Part shown: one piece after another, positions 17,044 to 26,617 of the stretch
Layout: each line of letters begins with the position of its first letter
Position numbering within the stretch: the stretch's first letter is position 1
Assembly: GCA_023910675.1 (NCBI GenBank)
Contig: JAAVWC010000006.1
Span: 62,001 to 126,000, forward strand
Origin: Gemmatimonas sp.
GTDB taxonomy: Bacteria > Gemmatimonadota > Gemmatimonadetes > Gemmatimonadales > Gemmatimonadaceae
Reading direction: 5' to 3'
Length of the DNA: 64,000 bases
Notes under the pieces: generated by a model
Told to the model about the DNA's origin: nothing
What the model saw: the letters and a program-made list of their open reading frames with translations, nothing else
The model's database searches: none
Program-made: the position numbers and the translations under genes

Positions 17044-18158
17044 TCTATGCCTTTCACGGAGAGCTCCAGTACCGGGAGTTCAACGAGCGGCGTGTCTGTG
17101 CCACTCAGTTCACCGAGCTTGCGGGCGGTGACGAGCACGCGCGACTCGAGACTGCCGAGCGCACGATTGTAGGCGGTGACAGCGCGCTGCAACCCGCGCC
17201 CCAGCTCGAGGAGTTGCTCGTCGAACACGCCCAACCGTTCGTGCAGCTCTCGGCCAAGCAGCGCCACCTGCTCCGCTTCCTGTGCCACACGCTCCTGCCG
17301 CCATCCGTACGCCGCCGCCTTGAGCAGCGCAATGAGCGTCGTGGGCGTGGCGAGGAGCACCCGGTCGCCAAGGGCGCTCTCGAGCAGTGTCGGGTCGGCA
17401 TCGAGCGCCGCCGCAAAGAACGCCTCACCCGGAAGAAAGAGCACGACAAAATCGGGCGCGTCGTCGAACTGCAACCAGTAGCGTTTGGCGCTCAACTTCT
17501 GCACATGCGCGCGCACCTGCGCGGCGTGATCAGCCAAGCGCGCACTCCGCTGACGATCATCGGGTGCGGCCATCGCTTCGAGATAACCCGACAGCGGCGC
17601 CTTGGCATCGACCACCAGCCGACGATGGCCAGGCAACCGCACGATAAGGTCCGGACGCTGTACACCGTCGTCGGTGCGTACCGAGACCTGCGGTTCGAAA
17701 TCGCAGTAGGCCAGCATACCGGCGAGTTCGCACACACGTCGCAACTGCAGCTCGCCCCATTGCCCGCGTACGGTGGGCGCCCGCAGCGCCTGCGACAGCT
17801 GCTGGGTTTCGCGCCGCAGCGATTCACCCGAGCGCGCCACCGCATCGAGCCGCTCGCCAATCTGCCCGGCTACCTGCGCCTGCGCCCGACTCAATTGCGC
17901 CAGCGCATCATCGTAGCGTGACAGCGTATCGCGAATGGGCGCCAGCAACTCCGCCACGTTGCCATGCCGCGCCGTCAACGCCGACTCGGCCTCATGACGC
18001 GCGACCTGCTCCCGCAACGTCATCTCAGTAGCCCGTGCACGCGCCTCAGCCTCGCCCAGCGCCCGCGCGGTGTGCGCTGCCGCACGCGAGCGGCTCACGA
18101 GCCACGACACCGCCGCCCCTGCAACAACGCCAGCGATGAGACTGAGAGAGTCGAGCAT
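17040..18158 (-). CDS. rmuC: DNA recombination protein RmuC
   Basis: A 372-residue protein with an N-terminal membrane anchor (LSLIAGVVAGAAVSWLVS), a coiled coil (residues 25-110) and the RmuC nuclease-like domain: VRGQWGELQLRRVCELAGM, then RPDLIVRLPGHRRLVVDAKAPLSGYLEAM (PD-(D/E)XK-type DAK site), DFVVLFLPGEAFFAAAL and LLATPTTLIALLKAAAYGWRQE. RmuC limits inversions between short repeats. ATG 18158 is chosen because the anchor starts there; the frame upstream crosses the inverted repeat. Confidence 0.93.
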   Translation of the reverse strand: MLDSLSLIAGVVAGAAVSWLVSRSRAAAHTARALGEAEARARATEMTLREQVARHEAESALTARHGNVAELLAPIRDTLSRYDDALAQLSRAQAQVAGQIGERLDAVARSGESLRRETQQLSQALRAPTVRGQWGELQLRRVCELAGMLAYCDFEPQVSVRTDDGVQRPDLIVRLPGHRRLVVDAKAPLSGYLEAMAAPDDRQRSARLADHAAQVRAHVQKLSAKRYWLQFDDAPDFVVLFLPGEAFFAAALDADPTLLESALGDRVLLATPTTLIALLKAAAYGWRQERVAQEAEQVALLGRELHERLGVFDEQLLELGRGLQRAVTAYNRALGSLESRVLVTARKLGELSGTDTPLVELPVLELSVKGIE

Positions 18159-18190
18159 TCGAGTCGGGATGTGAGAGACGAGGCGGGTCA

Positions 18191-18345
18191 GAGCTCCGAA
18201 CTCAGCCTCTGATAGGTGTGAGAGTCGAGTCACGCAGGCGTGAGCAGCGAGGACCGGCGGTTGGGGTAACCGCCACCGCGGGGCCTGGCCACTCACATCT
18301 GCGTGACTCGACTCTCACACCTATCAAAGGCTGAGTTCGGAGCTC
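18191..18345. repeat. 47-bp near-perfect inverted repeat with nested hairpin
   Basis: The left arm at 18191-18237 and the right arm at 18299-18345 are reverse complements at 46 of 47 positions (single mismatch near 18209/18327). The 61-bp centre holds a second small stem (GGCGGTT, loop, AACCGCC). The right arm runs into shorter direct repeats of TGAGTTCGGAG and GAGCGCTGA up to about 18380. The element lies between the rmuC promoter side and the cysK 3' end. It codes for nothing and is too long for a normal terminator. Confidence 0.9.
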
Positions 18346-18387
18346 TGAGTTCGGAGTTCTGAGCGCTGAGCGCTGCGATCTCAGTCC

Positions 18388-19317
18388 TCAGCTCTCAGCA
18401 GTGAGGGGGAAAAGGCCGTCGATGGAGAGGTACCGTTCTCCCGTGTCGTAGCAGAAGGTCAGAATACGCGCGCCCTCTGACAGTTCGGGGAGCTTCTGCG
18501 CCACGGCCGCGAGCGAGCCGCCGCTGGAGATACCGATGAACAACCCCTCTTCGCGTGCGGCACGCTGCGTGTACGTGAATGCCTCCTCTTCAGTCACCTG
18601 TATCGTGCCGTCGAGCGTGTCGAGGTGCAGGTTGGCCGGAATGAATCCGGCGCCGACGCCTTGAATGCGGTGCGGGCTGGGCGCCCCGCCGCTGATGACC
18701 GGCGACTTGGCCGGTTCCACCGCGAAGGTCTTGAGCGCTGGCCAGTGCCGCTTGAGCACCTCGCTCACCGCCGTGATGTGTCCGCCCGTTCCCACACCGG
18801 TAATCAGATAGTCGAGACCATGTGGGAAGTCTTCGAGGATCTCGTTCGCCGTGGTGTCCACGTGCGCCGCAATGTTGGACGCGTTCTCGAACTGCGACGG
18901 CATCCAGGCGTTGGGGGTCGACGCGACCAGCTCCTGCGCACGCGCAATCGCCCCCTTCATCCCCTTCTCACGCGGCGTCAGGTCGAACGTGGCCCCGTAC
19001 GCGGCCATGATGCGCCGGCGCTCGATGCTCATCGACTCGGGCATCACCAGCAGCAGGCGGTAGCCTTTCACCGCCGCGACCATGGCGAGTCCAATACCGG
19101 TGTTGCCGGAGGTCGGCTCGATGATCACGCTCTCGGGCGTGAGCGCGCCCGCCTGCTCCGCGTCTTCGATCATGCGGAGGGCAATTCGATCCTTGATGCT
19201 GCCACCGGGATTCGCGCGCTCGAGTTTCATCCACACCTCGTACCGCGCATCGAACAGCCGTTGAATACGCACATGCGGCGTACCGCCGATGGTCTCGAGA
19301 ATAGTTGCTGCCTTCAT
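18388..19317 (-). CDS. cysK: Cysteine synthase A
   Basis: O-acetylserine sulfhydrylase, a PLP enzyme making cysteine from O-acetylserine and sulfide; 309 residues. The PLP lysine lies in [12 protein letters not shown] (about K42), the substrate loop in [13 protein letters not shown], and the phosphate-binding loop in [13 protein letters not shown]. The motif SQFENASN and the C-terminal [14 protein letters not shown] are typical of CysK. It lies 11 bp downstream of cysE, the preceding pathway step, so the pair forms an operon. Confidence 0.95.
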   Translation of the reverse strand: MKAATILETIGGTPHVRIQRLFDARYEVWMKLERANPGGSIKDRIALRMIEDAEQAGALTPESVIIEPTSGNTGIGLAMVAAVKGYRLLLVMPESMSIERRRIMAAYGATFDLTPREKGMKGAIARAQELVASTPNAWMPSQFENASNIAAHVDTTANEILEDFPHGLDYLITGVGTGGHITAVSEVLKRHWPALKTFAVEPAKSPVISGGAPSPHRIQGVGAGFIPANLHLDTLDGTIQVTEEEAFTYTQRAAREEGLFIGISSGGSLAAVAQKLPELSEGARILTFCYDTGERYLSIDGLFPLTAES

Positions 19318-19328
19318 TGCCGCTCCCG

Positions 19329-20156
19329 CTAGATGTGAAACTCCAAGCCGTCGTCACCACCACGCTGCTCCACCCGGCTGGTGAACTGGACCACGCTGCG
19401 CGGCGGCACCGAGTTCGTCAGCCATACATTGCCGCCAATCACCGACCCCGCGCCAACGACCGTCATCCCACCCAGAATGGTGGCGTTCGCATAGATCACC
19501 ACGTCGTGCTCGATCGTGGGATGTCGCTTGCGGTTCGCCAGCTTCTTGCTCACCGCCAGCGCGCCCAGCGTGACTCCCTGATAAATACGCACGCGATCAC
19601 CAATCACGCTCGTCTCGCCAATCACCACACCCGTACCATGATCGATGGCGAAGCCGGCGCCAATGCGCGCGCCGGGATGAATATCAATGCCCGTTTCGCG
19701 GTGCGACCACTCCGACAGCACACGCGGAAAGAGCGGCACCTGCAGCAGATACAACTCGTGCGCAATGCGGTGTACCGCGGTGGCCAGAAAGCCTGGGTAC
19801 GCCACGATGACCTCTTCGAGACTCATCGCCGCCGGATCACCGGCCATGATCGCGTTCGCATCGAGCACCAGCGCTTCATGTACCGTGTTCATGCGTGCAA
19901 GGAACGTCCGCAGCACGTGGTCGGGATCGACAACAAGCGGCCCGATGGCGGCACGCAACAGCGCTTCGAGATGCAGCGCTTCGTCGTCCACGCCCTCGGC
20001 ACCCATGCGCGCGGGATGCGCGAACTGCGGAAACATCAGCGCCAGAGCGCGAAACGCGAATTCTTCGGCCAGCGCACGCAACGGACGCGGCGCATCACAC
20101 GCCTGTCGCTCCGCTTTGCGCGCCGCCAGGAAGGTCGCCCACGAAGAGTCGTGCAT
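19329..20156 (-). CDS. cysE: Serine O-acetyltransferase
   Basis: Makes O-acetylserine from serine and acetyl-CoA; 275 residues. The N-terminal helical domain contains [18 protein letters not shown]. The left-handed beta-helix follows: [28 protein letters not shown] and GVTLGALAV...[21 protein letters not shown], holding the catalytic His pair. The C-terminus is longer than in EpsC-type enzymes. It precedes cysK and probably channels or regulates through the CysK/CysE complex. Confidence 0.94.
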   Translation of the reverse strand: MHDSSWATFLAARKAERQACDAPRPLRALAEEFAFRALALMFPQFAHPARMGAEGVDDEALHLEALLRAAIGPLVVDPDHVLRTFLARMNTVHEALVLDANAIMAGDPAAMSLEEVIVAYPGFLATAVHRIAHELYLLQVPLFPRVLSEWSHRETGIDIHPGARIGAGFAIDHGTGVVIGETSVIGDRVRIYQGVTLGALAVSKKLANRKRHPTIEHDVVIYANATILGGMTVVGAGSVIGGNVWLTNSVPPRSVVQFTSRVEQRGGDDGLEFHI

Positions 20157-20158
20157 GC

Positions 20159-20782
20159 TTACAGTCGCTCCAGCGCGGACACGCGGTCACGGGCGCGACT
20201 CGCCACATAGCATTGCATCCCCACGGGCCAGAGGCCCGCGCGACGCATGGCACGCCGATACCACGCCGCCGGACGCGGCGCAGGCCAGTTGGTATCGCCT
20301 TCGAACTGGTCGTCGCTGGTGAACAGCTCCAGATACGCCATGCCGCCAACGCGGCGCGCCACCTGCGCCAGCCCGCGCTGCAGCGCCGGTGCCTCGAGAT
20401 AATTGAGCATCCCACAGCATACCACGAGATCGTACTCCTCGCGCAACGAAAGCGTGTCCAGCTGTTCGATGCCGCCGAGTTGCAATCCACGCGCGCGACC
20501 ATAGCGCGACACCGCATAGGCGCTGGGATCGACACCGTCGTACTGCAACCGCGGGCGATGCGCGCGCAACGCAGATCGCCATTGCCCCTCGCCACACCCT
20601 ACATCGAGCACCGACCGCACGGTGCGCCCGAGCACGAACTCTGCCGTCCTCAGCACGAACGCCGCCTGCCGCGCCAACTCCACCGGCGACTTCACGCGAT
20701 GCTGCGGATGCCGGTACCACTTGTCGAAGTACGCTTTGTCGTAGCGCTTCTCCTCCGACGCCGCCGCAGGTGCTGTACTCAG
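20159..20782 (-). CDS. Class I SAM-dependent methyltransferase, probable CTG start
   Basis: The SAM-binding fold is clear: SVLDVGCGEGQWRSAL (motif I), YDGVDPSAYAV (motif II) and YDLVVCCGMLNYLEAPAL (motif IV/V). The first standard start, GTG at 20695, cuts away a protein-like segment. The frame upstream reads KAYFDKWYRHPQHRVKSP, a common start of this type of methyltransferase. No ATG, GTG or TTG lies between that segment and the upstream stop. A CTG at 20782 overlaps the stop codon of the previous gene (CTGA), like the usual ATGA coupling, and gives a 207-residue product. Substrate unknown. Confidence 0.75.
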   Translation of the reverse strand: MSTAPAAASEEKRYDKAYFDKWYRHPQHRVKSPVELARQAAFVLRTAEFVLGRTVRSVLDVGCGEGQWRSALRAHRPRLQYDGVDPSAYAVSRYGRARGLQLGGIEQLDTLSLREEYDLVVCCGMLNYLEAPALQRGLAQVARRVGGMAYLELFTSDDQFEGDTNWPAPRPAAWYRRAMRRAGLWPVGMQCYVASRARDRVSALERL

Positions 20783-22965
20783 AGAATCCCCCAGAACGAG
20801 CGGTCAATATCGATCGAAAAACGCCACGTGCCGTTGCGCAGACCGCGGGCGACATCGGCGCGCAACAGGTCGTAGAAGAACAGCATACCCACACCCGCCG
20901 ACGGATACACCCCCGACACGGTTCGACGCTCGGCGGTCCCCGCAGCCGTGCCAAGCACCTGCACGAACGGCGCGAGCGTGACATGTGGCGGCGACTTGCC
21001 AAAGCGACGGAGCGGAATGGACGGCGCCGGAACCGGCGTGCGGAACTCGAGGCGCTGCGACAGCAGCGCGCGCGACCCAAAGGCGTGCCAGTCGTAGCCC
21101 GGCGCACTCCACGCTCCGCCGGCAAACACCAACCACTGCGGCGGCAGGTCACGCCCGCCGGCCACGCCGGCAACTGTCTGCAGCAACAACGCACGGTCAC
21201 CACCGAGCGGACGCGTCAGCTGCAGCATGCCGTGGGCACGCCCCACCAGCGGCCGCACGTCGCGAGTGCTGAACACCGTGCCTGGCGCCGGCAGCGCGAG
21301 CGGGTCGCCAACGGGCGCCACGCTGCCAGTATATGCGCCGGCACTCGCCGACAGCGTCCAGAATGCACGCATCGAACTCGAGGTCGCAGGCACGGTCCCG
21401 CCAGAACCGCTCACTTCGAGTCGTCCGCCGCGTAGCGTCCACGCATTGAGCGTGGGCGCAAAGCTGCGAACAATGCCACTCGCGTGGGCCACAGTGGGTG
21501 CATCACGCTCCGCGGCCAACCGCCAGGTAAACGCGCTGGTGGGTGAGCGCTTGTAGAGCACACCAAGCGCGCGCGTATCCACCTGCGTGGTATAGTCGCT
21601 GGAGAAGAGCACCGATGCGAGCGTGTTGGTGACCCCCGCGCGCTCGGCAATAGCGAGATCGCGGTATTCGCGTTCAGCAAAGAACTGCAGCGTGGGCACG
21701 CGACCGAACGCCGGCACACGACCCACCGCCACCTGCCCCTTCACCTGCTGATCGCCAAAGCCATACCGCGCCCGCGCACTGACCATGATTCCCATGGGGC
21801 TGCGATGCGCGCCGCCGAGTCCAACCGCGATGCCCTCAGCGCGCGTCATGCGCACCAGGTCGCTGACGCCACGTCCGGTAACGGACGCCGACGCCGGACG
21901 AGCGAGCAGCGACGCGCGCACGGCGGCTTCGGCCTGCACCCGCGCGCGGACGACTTCTTCACTCGTCGCCACCTGAATGTCGGGCGGCAGCGCATCAAGC
22001 ACGCGACCTTCGAACGGGTGCGCCTGCAGCGAATCGCGCGACACCGAACTCCATCGCGGCAAGGCCATCGTGGCGGGAGGAATCTGTTCGTTCACCTCGT
22101 AGTTCGAGATCTCCCACCGACCGCGTACGATGCCACGCGCCGGGATATCGAACCACGTGCTCCCGCGTGACACCTCCACTTCCTGACGACGCGGCAGCCA
22201 GTACTTCTCGCGCACCAATCCGTTCTCGAGCGTGACGACGAGCGTTTCGATGCGCCGGTCGAGAATGGCCGCGCGCGTGAAGGTCATCGACAGCCGCACG
22301 ACGGCGGCGGTTTCGTGATCGAGATACACCGAGCCGATGGCCGCCGGCCGCGTCCCGTCTCGCGGGCGGAACTTCACTTCGTCCACCAGGATCTCACGCC
22401 CGGGAATGCGAATGCGCACCGGACGGCCCATCATGTATTCATACTGCGACATCGCGGTCGCCGCGAGCGGATGCGGCACGTCTCGGACATCCTGCCCATC
22501 ACCCAGACGAATGCGGTCGGGAAGATTGTCGAGCACCACGCCGTACCGGTCGCGATAGTAGCCCACGTCGGCGGGGAGCAGCGTGGTGTCGCGACGTCCT
22601 ACCAGCCGCTGCGCACTTCGCCCCGGTTGCCACCACGCAATACTCAGCGCGAGTTCTTCACTTTGCACCACGCGCGGGGGAATGATGACCCCTTCGCCCA
22701 GCTGGGCCAGAAACGCCAGAAAGCCGCGGGCATCGGCGCGATAACTGAGGAGCGAACTGTCGGCGAGCTGTAGGCCGCGCCGCGCGATCGCGCGTTGCAC
22801 GAGCGAGTCAGCCGCCGCACTCTGCCAGGCACCGGCCCGACGAATGGGCGTCGGATCGGCGCTTTGCGCCGGTGCGCTCCGCACCGGCAACATGGCAGCA
22901 CCAAGCCAGCCGGTGAGCTGCAGCGCGTAGGTGAAAGACCGCGTTCGCGGACGGAACATGAGCAA
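20779..22965 (-). CDS. Large secreted protein with C-terminal beta-barrel-like region
   Basis: A 728-residue protein with a signal peptide (FTYALQLTGWLGAAMLPVRSAPAQ). The N-terminal part is helical, then a beta-rich middle resembles outer-membrane lipid or protein carriers (RPVRIRIPGREILVDEVKFRPRD, GSVYLDHETAAVVRLSMTFTRAAILDRRIETL). The last 300 residues alternate short amphipathic strands and end WRFSIDIDRSFWGIL, as expected for an outer-membrane barrel related to the Omp85/surface-antigen group. A specific function cannot be assigned. It heads a minus-strand run with the methyltransferase and cysE-cysK. Confidence 0.7.
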   Translation of the reverse strand: MLMFRPRTRSFTYALQLTGWLGAAMLPVRSAPAQSADPTPIRRAGAWQSAAADSLVQRAIARRGLQLADSSLLSYRADARGFLAFLAQLGEGVIIPPRVVQSEELALSIAWWQPGRSAQRLVGRRDTTLLPADVGYYRDRYGVVLDNLPDRIRLGDGQDVRDVPHPLAATAMSQYEYMMGRPVRIRIPGREILVDEVKFRPRDGTRPAAIGSVYLDHETAAVVRLSMTFTRAAILDRRIETLVVTLENGLVREKYWLPRRQEVEVSRGSTWFDIPARGIVRGRWEISNYEVNEQIPPATMALPRWSSVSRDSLQAHPFEGRVLDALPPDIQVATSEEVVRARVQAEAAVRASLLARPASASVTGRGVSDLVRMTRAEGIAVGLGGAHRSPMGIMVSARARYGFGDQQVKGQVAVGRVPAFGRVPTLQFFAEREYRDLAIAERAGVTNTLASVLFSSDYTTQVDTRALGVLYKRSPTSAFTWRLAAERDAPTVAHASGIVRSFAPTLNAWTLRGGRLEVSGSGGTVPATSSSMRAFWTLSASAGAYTGSVAPVGDPLALPAPGTVFSTRDVRPLVGRAHGMLQLTRPLGGDRALLLQTVAGVAGGRDLPPQWLVFAGGAWSAPGYDWHAFGSRALLSQRLEFRTPVPAPSIPLRRFGKSPPHVTLAPFVQVLGTAAGTAERRTVSGVYPSAGVGMLFFYDLLRADVARGLRNGTWRFSIDIDRSFWGIL

Positions 22966-22968
22966 CGG

Positions 22969-23475
22969 CTAAGGGGTCGTGGCGTCGAGCAACAGCCATC
23001 CGCGGAAGCGCGACACTGGTCGTCGGTCATCGTGCGGCACCACTGCAAGATAGGCCCATCCATAGCGCCAATTGGAGTCGGGGCGCAGCGTGGAGGGGCC
23101 CGGCGTGCGGGGAGCGCGAAACACCCGGCGCTCCACAATGCGCGCCGTCAGCGGTGTCATCGTGCCGGTGGGGCCGGTGAGGTAGACCTTGGCGCTCTTG
23201 CCGAGGGCGGGCGCGGCCCACATGGCGCTGAAGTGCACCGCCAACAACGTATCGAACCGGCCGCCGGGCCGCTCCGCTTCGATGCGTGGGCGCGGACCAC
23301 TCGTCGCCAGCGACGTCGCGGTGAACTCGGCGTCGGGAAAGAGCTGGGCGCCGCGATAGCGCGTCACGACCCATGCGTCGAGCACGCTCGAGGCACCTGC
23401 CCAAGCCGTCGCGACCAGCAGGGCGCACGCCAAGGCACCTGCCAGCGCGCCGCCAAGTACTCTGCCACGGCGCAC
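22969..23475 (-). CDS. Secreted or membrane-anchored hypothetical protein
   Basis: A 168-residue protein with one N-terminal hydrophobic segment (VLGGALAGALACALLVATAWAGA) and a soluble beta-rich domain (KVYLTGPTGTMTPLTARIVERRVF...WAYLAVVPHDD). GTG start at 23475. It lies between the S41 protease (14 bp upstream) and the barrel protein (3 bp downstream) and is probably in the same transcript, so an envelope role is likely. No family recognised. Confidence 0.65.
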   Translation of the reverse strand: MRRGRVLGGALAGALACALLVATAWAGASSVLDAWVVTRYRGAQLFPDAEFTATSLATSGPRPRIEAERPGGRFDTLLAVHFSAMWAAPALGKSAKVYLTGPTGTMTPLTARIVERRVFRAPRTPGPSTLRPDSNWRYGWAYLAVVPHDDRRPVSRFRGWLLLDATTP

Positions 23476-23489
23476 GCTATCGCCCCACG

Positions 23490-25058
23490 TCAGCGCACCA
23501 GCGAACGCAGCCCGAGCGCGCGACGCGACGGCAGCGGCGGCAACGGCTCCGGATGGAGTTGCGCCACTTCTGCGCCTGGTGCCACGACATCGAGCCCCGC
23601 ACGGAGTGCCGCGTCTTCGCGCACCGCGTACCGCAGCAACGCGTCACGCTCACGCTCCACTTCGAGCATACGCACCATGGCCAGTCGCGTGGCCGTCGTC
23701 ACCCACTCGGCGCGACGCAGCGGGTCGCGCTCGGTGGCTGGCGTCCGTTGCGCCAACAGCGTCCGCAGTCGCCCCTCGAGCAGCGGCAGTGGCCGCACCA
23801 CCCACCCTTCACGCAACGCGTGCATGGCAAGGGAATCGGCCATCAGCGCCACCGCGCGCCCTGCCGGTGCACTCCAGCCGTCGGGAACGGAGTACGGATC
23901 ACGTCGCGACGCCTCGTCCAGCAGCACGTCAGGAAGCAAGCCGCCATGTGCCGCCGCACCCTTCCCTGCACGACGTTCGAGCGATACGCCACGCGGCGTC
24001 AGCCAACGCGCCGTCGTCAACCGCAACGACAAGTCCGGGGATAAGCGTACCACCCGCTGCACCAGGCCCTTGCCGTAGGTCGGCGTCCCCACCAGCAGCG
24101 CCCGCCCATGATCACGCAGCGCCGCCGCGATCACCTCGGCTGCACTCGCTGTACGCGCATCGACAAGTACCGTGAGCGGCAATGTGCTCCACCGGGAATC
24201 GCGCGTGCGATACGGTTCCGTGTTGGTCCCGCCGCGCCCTACGAGCGACGCCACCACGGCGCCGCGCGGCAGAAACAGTCCGGCCGCACGCACCCCTTCC
24301 TCGAACAGTCCACCGGTATTGCCACGCAGGTCCAGCACCAGCGCCCTGGCGCCACGCTGAATCACCCCTTCCACTGCGCGCTCGAGTTCGTACGACGACC
24401 GTGCCGAAATCGTGGACAGCCGCACGTAGCCCACCGAGTCGGCAAGCAGCCCCTGATCGGAGACCGCGGGCAGATGCCACTTGGTGCGCTTGACCGACAG
24501 CTGCACCGTGTCCCCCATGGGCGCGCGCCAGAGCGTGAGGACCACATCGGCATTGGCGGCACGCGTGCGGTCGTTGCCGTTGGTGCGGGCCGACGCACGC
24601 CGTGCATCATCGCCCATCGCCACGCCATTCTCGGCCAGAATGCGATCGCCCGCGCGAATGCCCGCGGCTTCCGCCGGCGATCCGGGCGCGACACGTGCGA
24701 CGCCAAGGCCGCGCGGCTCACGACGTAGCGTGAGCCCCAACCCCTGCCCGTCGCCCTTCAGCGTCCCGCGGTACTTCTCGAAGCCGTCGGGGCGCAGCAG
24801 CGCGGCGTACGGGTCCTGCAGTTCGCGCAGCATCCCCGACACGGCCCGGCGGATAAGCTCCTCACTGGGCAACGAGTCGAGCGCATTGGCGCGCACCGAG
24901 TCGATGGCGGTGGAGAGCAACTTGGCATCGGCCCATTCGTCCCGCCGCTCCGTGTCGACCCGTTCGTACCAGCGGCCTCCGGCAAATGCCGCCGCCACGG
25001 CCACCGCGGTGAGCGGTGCCAGTACACGTGGACGCGTTAACGATCGAAACGAGACCAT
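23490..25058 (-). CDS. S41 family carboxyl-terminal processing protease
   Basis: A 522-residue periplasmic serine protease (CtpA/Prc type). It has a signal or anchor at residues 10-25, a PDZ domain (GLGLTLRREPRGLGVARVAPGSPAEAAGIRAGDRILAENG) and the tail-specific protease domain (VGYVRLSTISARSSYELERAVEG, ALVLDLRGNTGGLFEEGVRAAGLFL). The catalytic Ser is in TASAAEVIAAAL and the Lys in GTPTYGKGLVQ. ATG 25058 is the natural start; the frame extends up to 25103. The C-terminal 130 residues beyond the domain are helical. It leads the envelope operon running to 20159. Confidence 0.92.
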   Translation of the reverse strand: MVSFRSLTRPRVLAPLTAVAVAAAFAGGRWYERVDTERRDEWADAKLLSTAIDSVRANALDSLPSEELIRRAVSGMLRELQDPYAALLRPDGFEKYRGTLKGDGQGLGLTLRREPRGLGVARVAPGSPAEAAGIRAGDRILAENGVAMGDDARRASARTNGNDRTRAANADVVLTLWRAPMGDTVQLSVKRTKWHLPAVSDQGLLADSVGYVRLSTISARSSYELERAVEGVIQRGARALVLDLRGNTGGLFEEGVRAAGLFLPRGAVVASLVGRGGTNTEPYRTRDSRWSTLPLTVLVDARTASAAEVIAAALRDHGRALLVGTPTYGKGLVQRVVRLSPDLSLRLTTARWLTPRGVSLERRAGKGAAAHGGLLPDVLLDEASRRDPYSVPDGWSAPAGRAVALMADSLAMHALREGWVVRPLPLLEGRLRTLLAQRTPATERDPLRRAEWVTTATRLAMVRMLEVERERDALLRYAVREDAALRAGLDVVAPGAEVAQLHPEPLPPLPSRRALGLRSLVR

Positions 25059-25202
25059 GGCAGAAGCGAGACCAGTCAAGGGGGCGTCGCGGACAAGCCG
25101 CAACCCAATCCATCCCTACTGCATACAACACGAACGACGAGGTGATCCGTCAATGCTGCATCTCGCGATGCGCCAGCGCCAATCCTGCACGTATCTTGGG
25201 GT

Positions 25203-26381
25203 ATGGTTGAAGACACCGCAGAGTTCGTCGAAGACGGCTACGTCTCCGAAAAGGCCCCACCCGCCAGTCAGGCATTCAGCGGCCTGTTGCTGCTGGTCTG
25301 CGCGGCCGTTGCCCTCGGGTGGGCCAACTCGCCCTGGCAGGAGAGCTATCACGCAGTGCTCCGTGCCACGGTCGCCGGGTGGTCGGCGCAGCACGTTATC
25401 AACGACGGCCTGATGGCCGTGTTCTTTCTGCTCGTCGGCCTCGAAATCAAACATGAGATCCAGGACGGGGCGCTGTCGTCGCTCAGACAGGCGGCGCTCC
25501 CCGTGGTTGGCGCGGCGGGGGGCATGCTGCTGCCAGCGCTCATCTATTCGGCGGTCGCGTTCGGCACCCCGGCGGCACCGGGGTGGGGCATTCCCATGGC
25601 CACCGACATCGCCTTCGCGTTGGGCATCGTGGCGCTGCTGGGCGATCGTGTCCCCGCGCCACTTCGGATTTTTCTGGCCGCCCTTGCCATTGCCGACGAC
25701 ATCGGCGCCGTGATCGTCATCGCCATTTTCTACACGCCGAGCGTCGTGACGCTGGCGCTGGCGGCGATCATCGCCATCATGGGCGGGCTGTTGGTGCTCA
25801 ACCGGCGACAGGTCGACACCGTGTGGCCGTACCTCGTTGGCGGTCTGCTCTTGTGGATCGCGGTGTACAAGTCGGGCGTGCATGCCAGCATTGCCGGTGT
25901 GTTGCTCGCGTTCACCATCCCCTCGCGCGGTGCACACAGTGTGCAGGAGCGCATCGAAGAAGCGTTCTCGAAGCCGGTCAATCTTGGCATTGTGCCGCTC
26001 TTTGCCGTGGCCAACGCCGGGGTGACGCTGCCGTCCGACATCGCCTCGTTTGCCACGCAGCCGGCTGTGACGGCCACGATGCTTGGCCTCCTCATTGGCA
26101 AGCCGTTGGGCATCTTTGGTGCGGCATGGCTTGCAGTGAAAGTCAAATTCGCCGAGCTGCCTCCCGCGTGCACCTGGAGCAGCCTCTTCGGCGTGTCGGT
26201 GCTTGGCGGCATCGGCTTCACCATGGCGCTGTTCATCGCCAGCCTGGCGTTCGGTGAAAGTGTGCAGCTCGATGCAGCCAAGGTGGGCGTGCTCACGGGC
26301 TCCCTGCTTACCGGCATCATCGGGGCCTTGCTCTTGGCGCGCAACGCCAAGTCCACGACCGCCCCGACATCGGGGCACTGA
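25203..26381 (+). CDS. nhaA: Na+/H+ antiporter NhaA
   Basis: Electrogenic sodium/proton antiporter, 392 residues with about 12 membrane helices. Key marks are MAVFFLLVGLEIKHEIQDG, the segment GWGIPMATDIAFALGIVALLG whose Asp belongs to the assembly around the ion site, and RIFLAALAIADDIGAVIVIAIFY holding the double Asp (ADD) that binds Na+. GGIGFTMALFIASLAF near the end is also conserved. It is transcribed divergently from the S41 protease gene across a 144-bp gap. Confidence 0.96.
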   Translation: MVEDTAEFVEDGYVSEKAPPASQAFSGLLLLVCAAVALGWANSPWQESYHAVLRATVAGWSAQHVINDGLMAVFFLLVGLEIKHEIQDGALSSLRQAALPVVGAAGGMLLPALIYSAVAFGTPAAPGWGIPMATDIAFALGIVALLGDRVPAPLRIFLAALAIADDIGAVIVIAIFYTPSVVTLALAAIIAIMGGLLVLNRRQVDTVWPYLVGGLLLWIAVYKSGVHASIAGVLLAFTIPSRGAHSVQERIEEAFSKPVNLGIVPLFAVANAGVTLPSDIASFATQPAVTATMLGLLIGKPLGIFGAAWLAVKVKFAELPPACTWSSLFGVSVLGGIGFTMALFIASLAFGESVQLDAAKVGVLTGSLLTGIIGALLLARNAKSTTAPTSGH

Positions 26382-26513
26382 GCGCAGCGCACGGAATCGT
26401 CCGCGGGCGCTCACGCACTGTGTCCGCTATTTCGGACAGCGGCTGCGATGGTTGGTCAGGGACCGACCGGTGGTCCGCGTGCGCACGACACACGGAAGAC
26501 ATGTATCGGTAAC

Positions 26514-26550
26514 GACTTGCGGCTCGCACTTCGACGAAGAGCCGCAAGTC
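26514..26550. other. 12-bp stem hairpin between nhaA and the RDD-linker protein gene
   Basis: GACTTGCGGCTC at 26514-26525 is perfectly complementary to 26539-26550 with a 13-nt loop. No T-run follows on either strand, so an intrinsic terminator is not shown. The rest of the 236-bp gap holds smaller dyads (GGACC...GGTCC near 26460) and no recognisable gene. Confidence 0.6.
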
Positions 26551-26617
26551 GCGACGTGTCCGGCGACGTGGCACCGCCAATGCCCTACTGACGAGCACCT
26601 GTCACCAAGAGGACACC

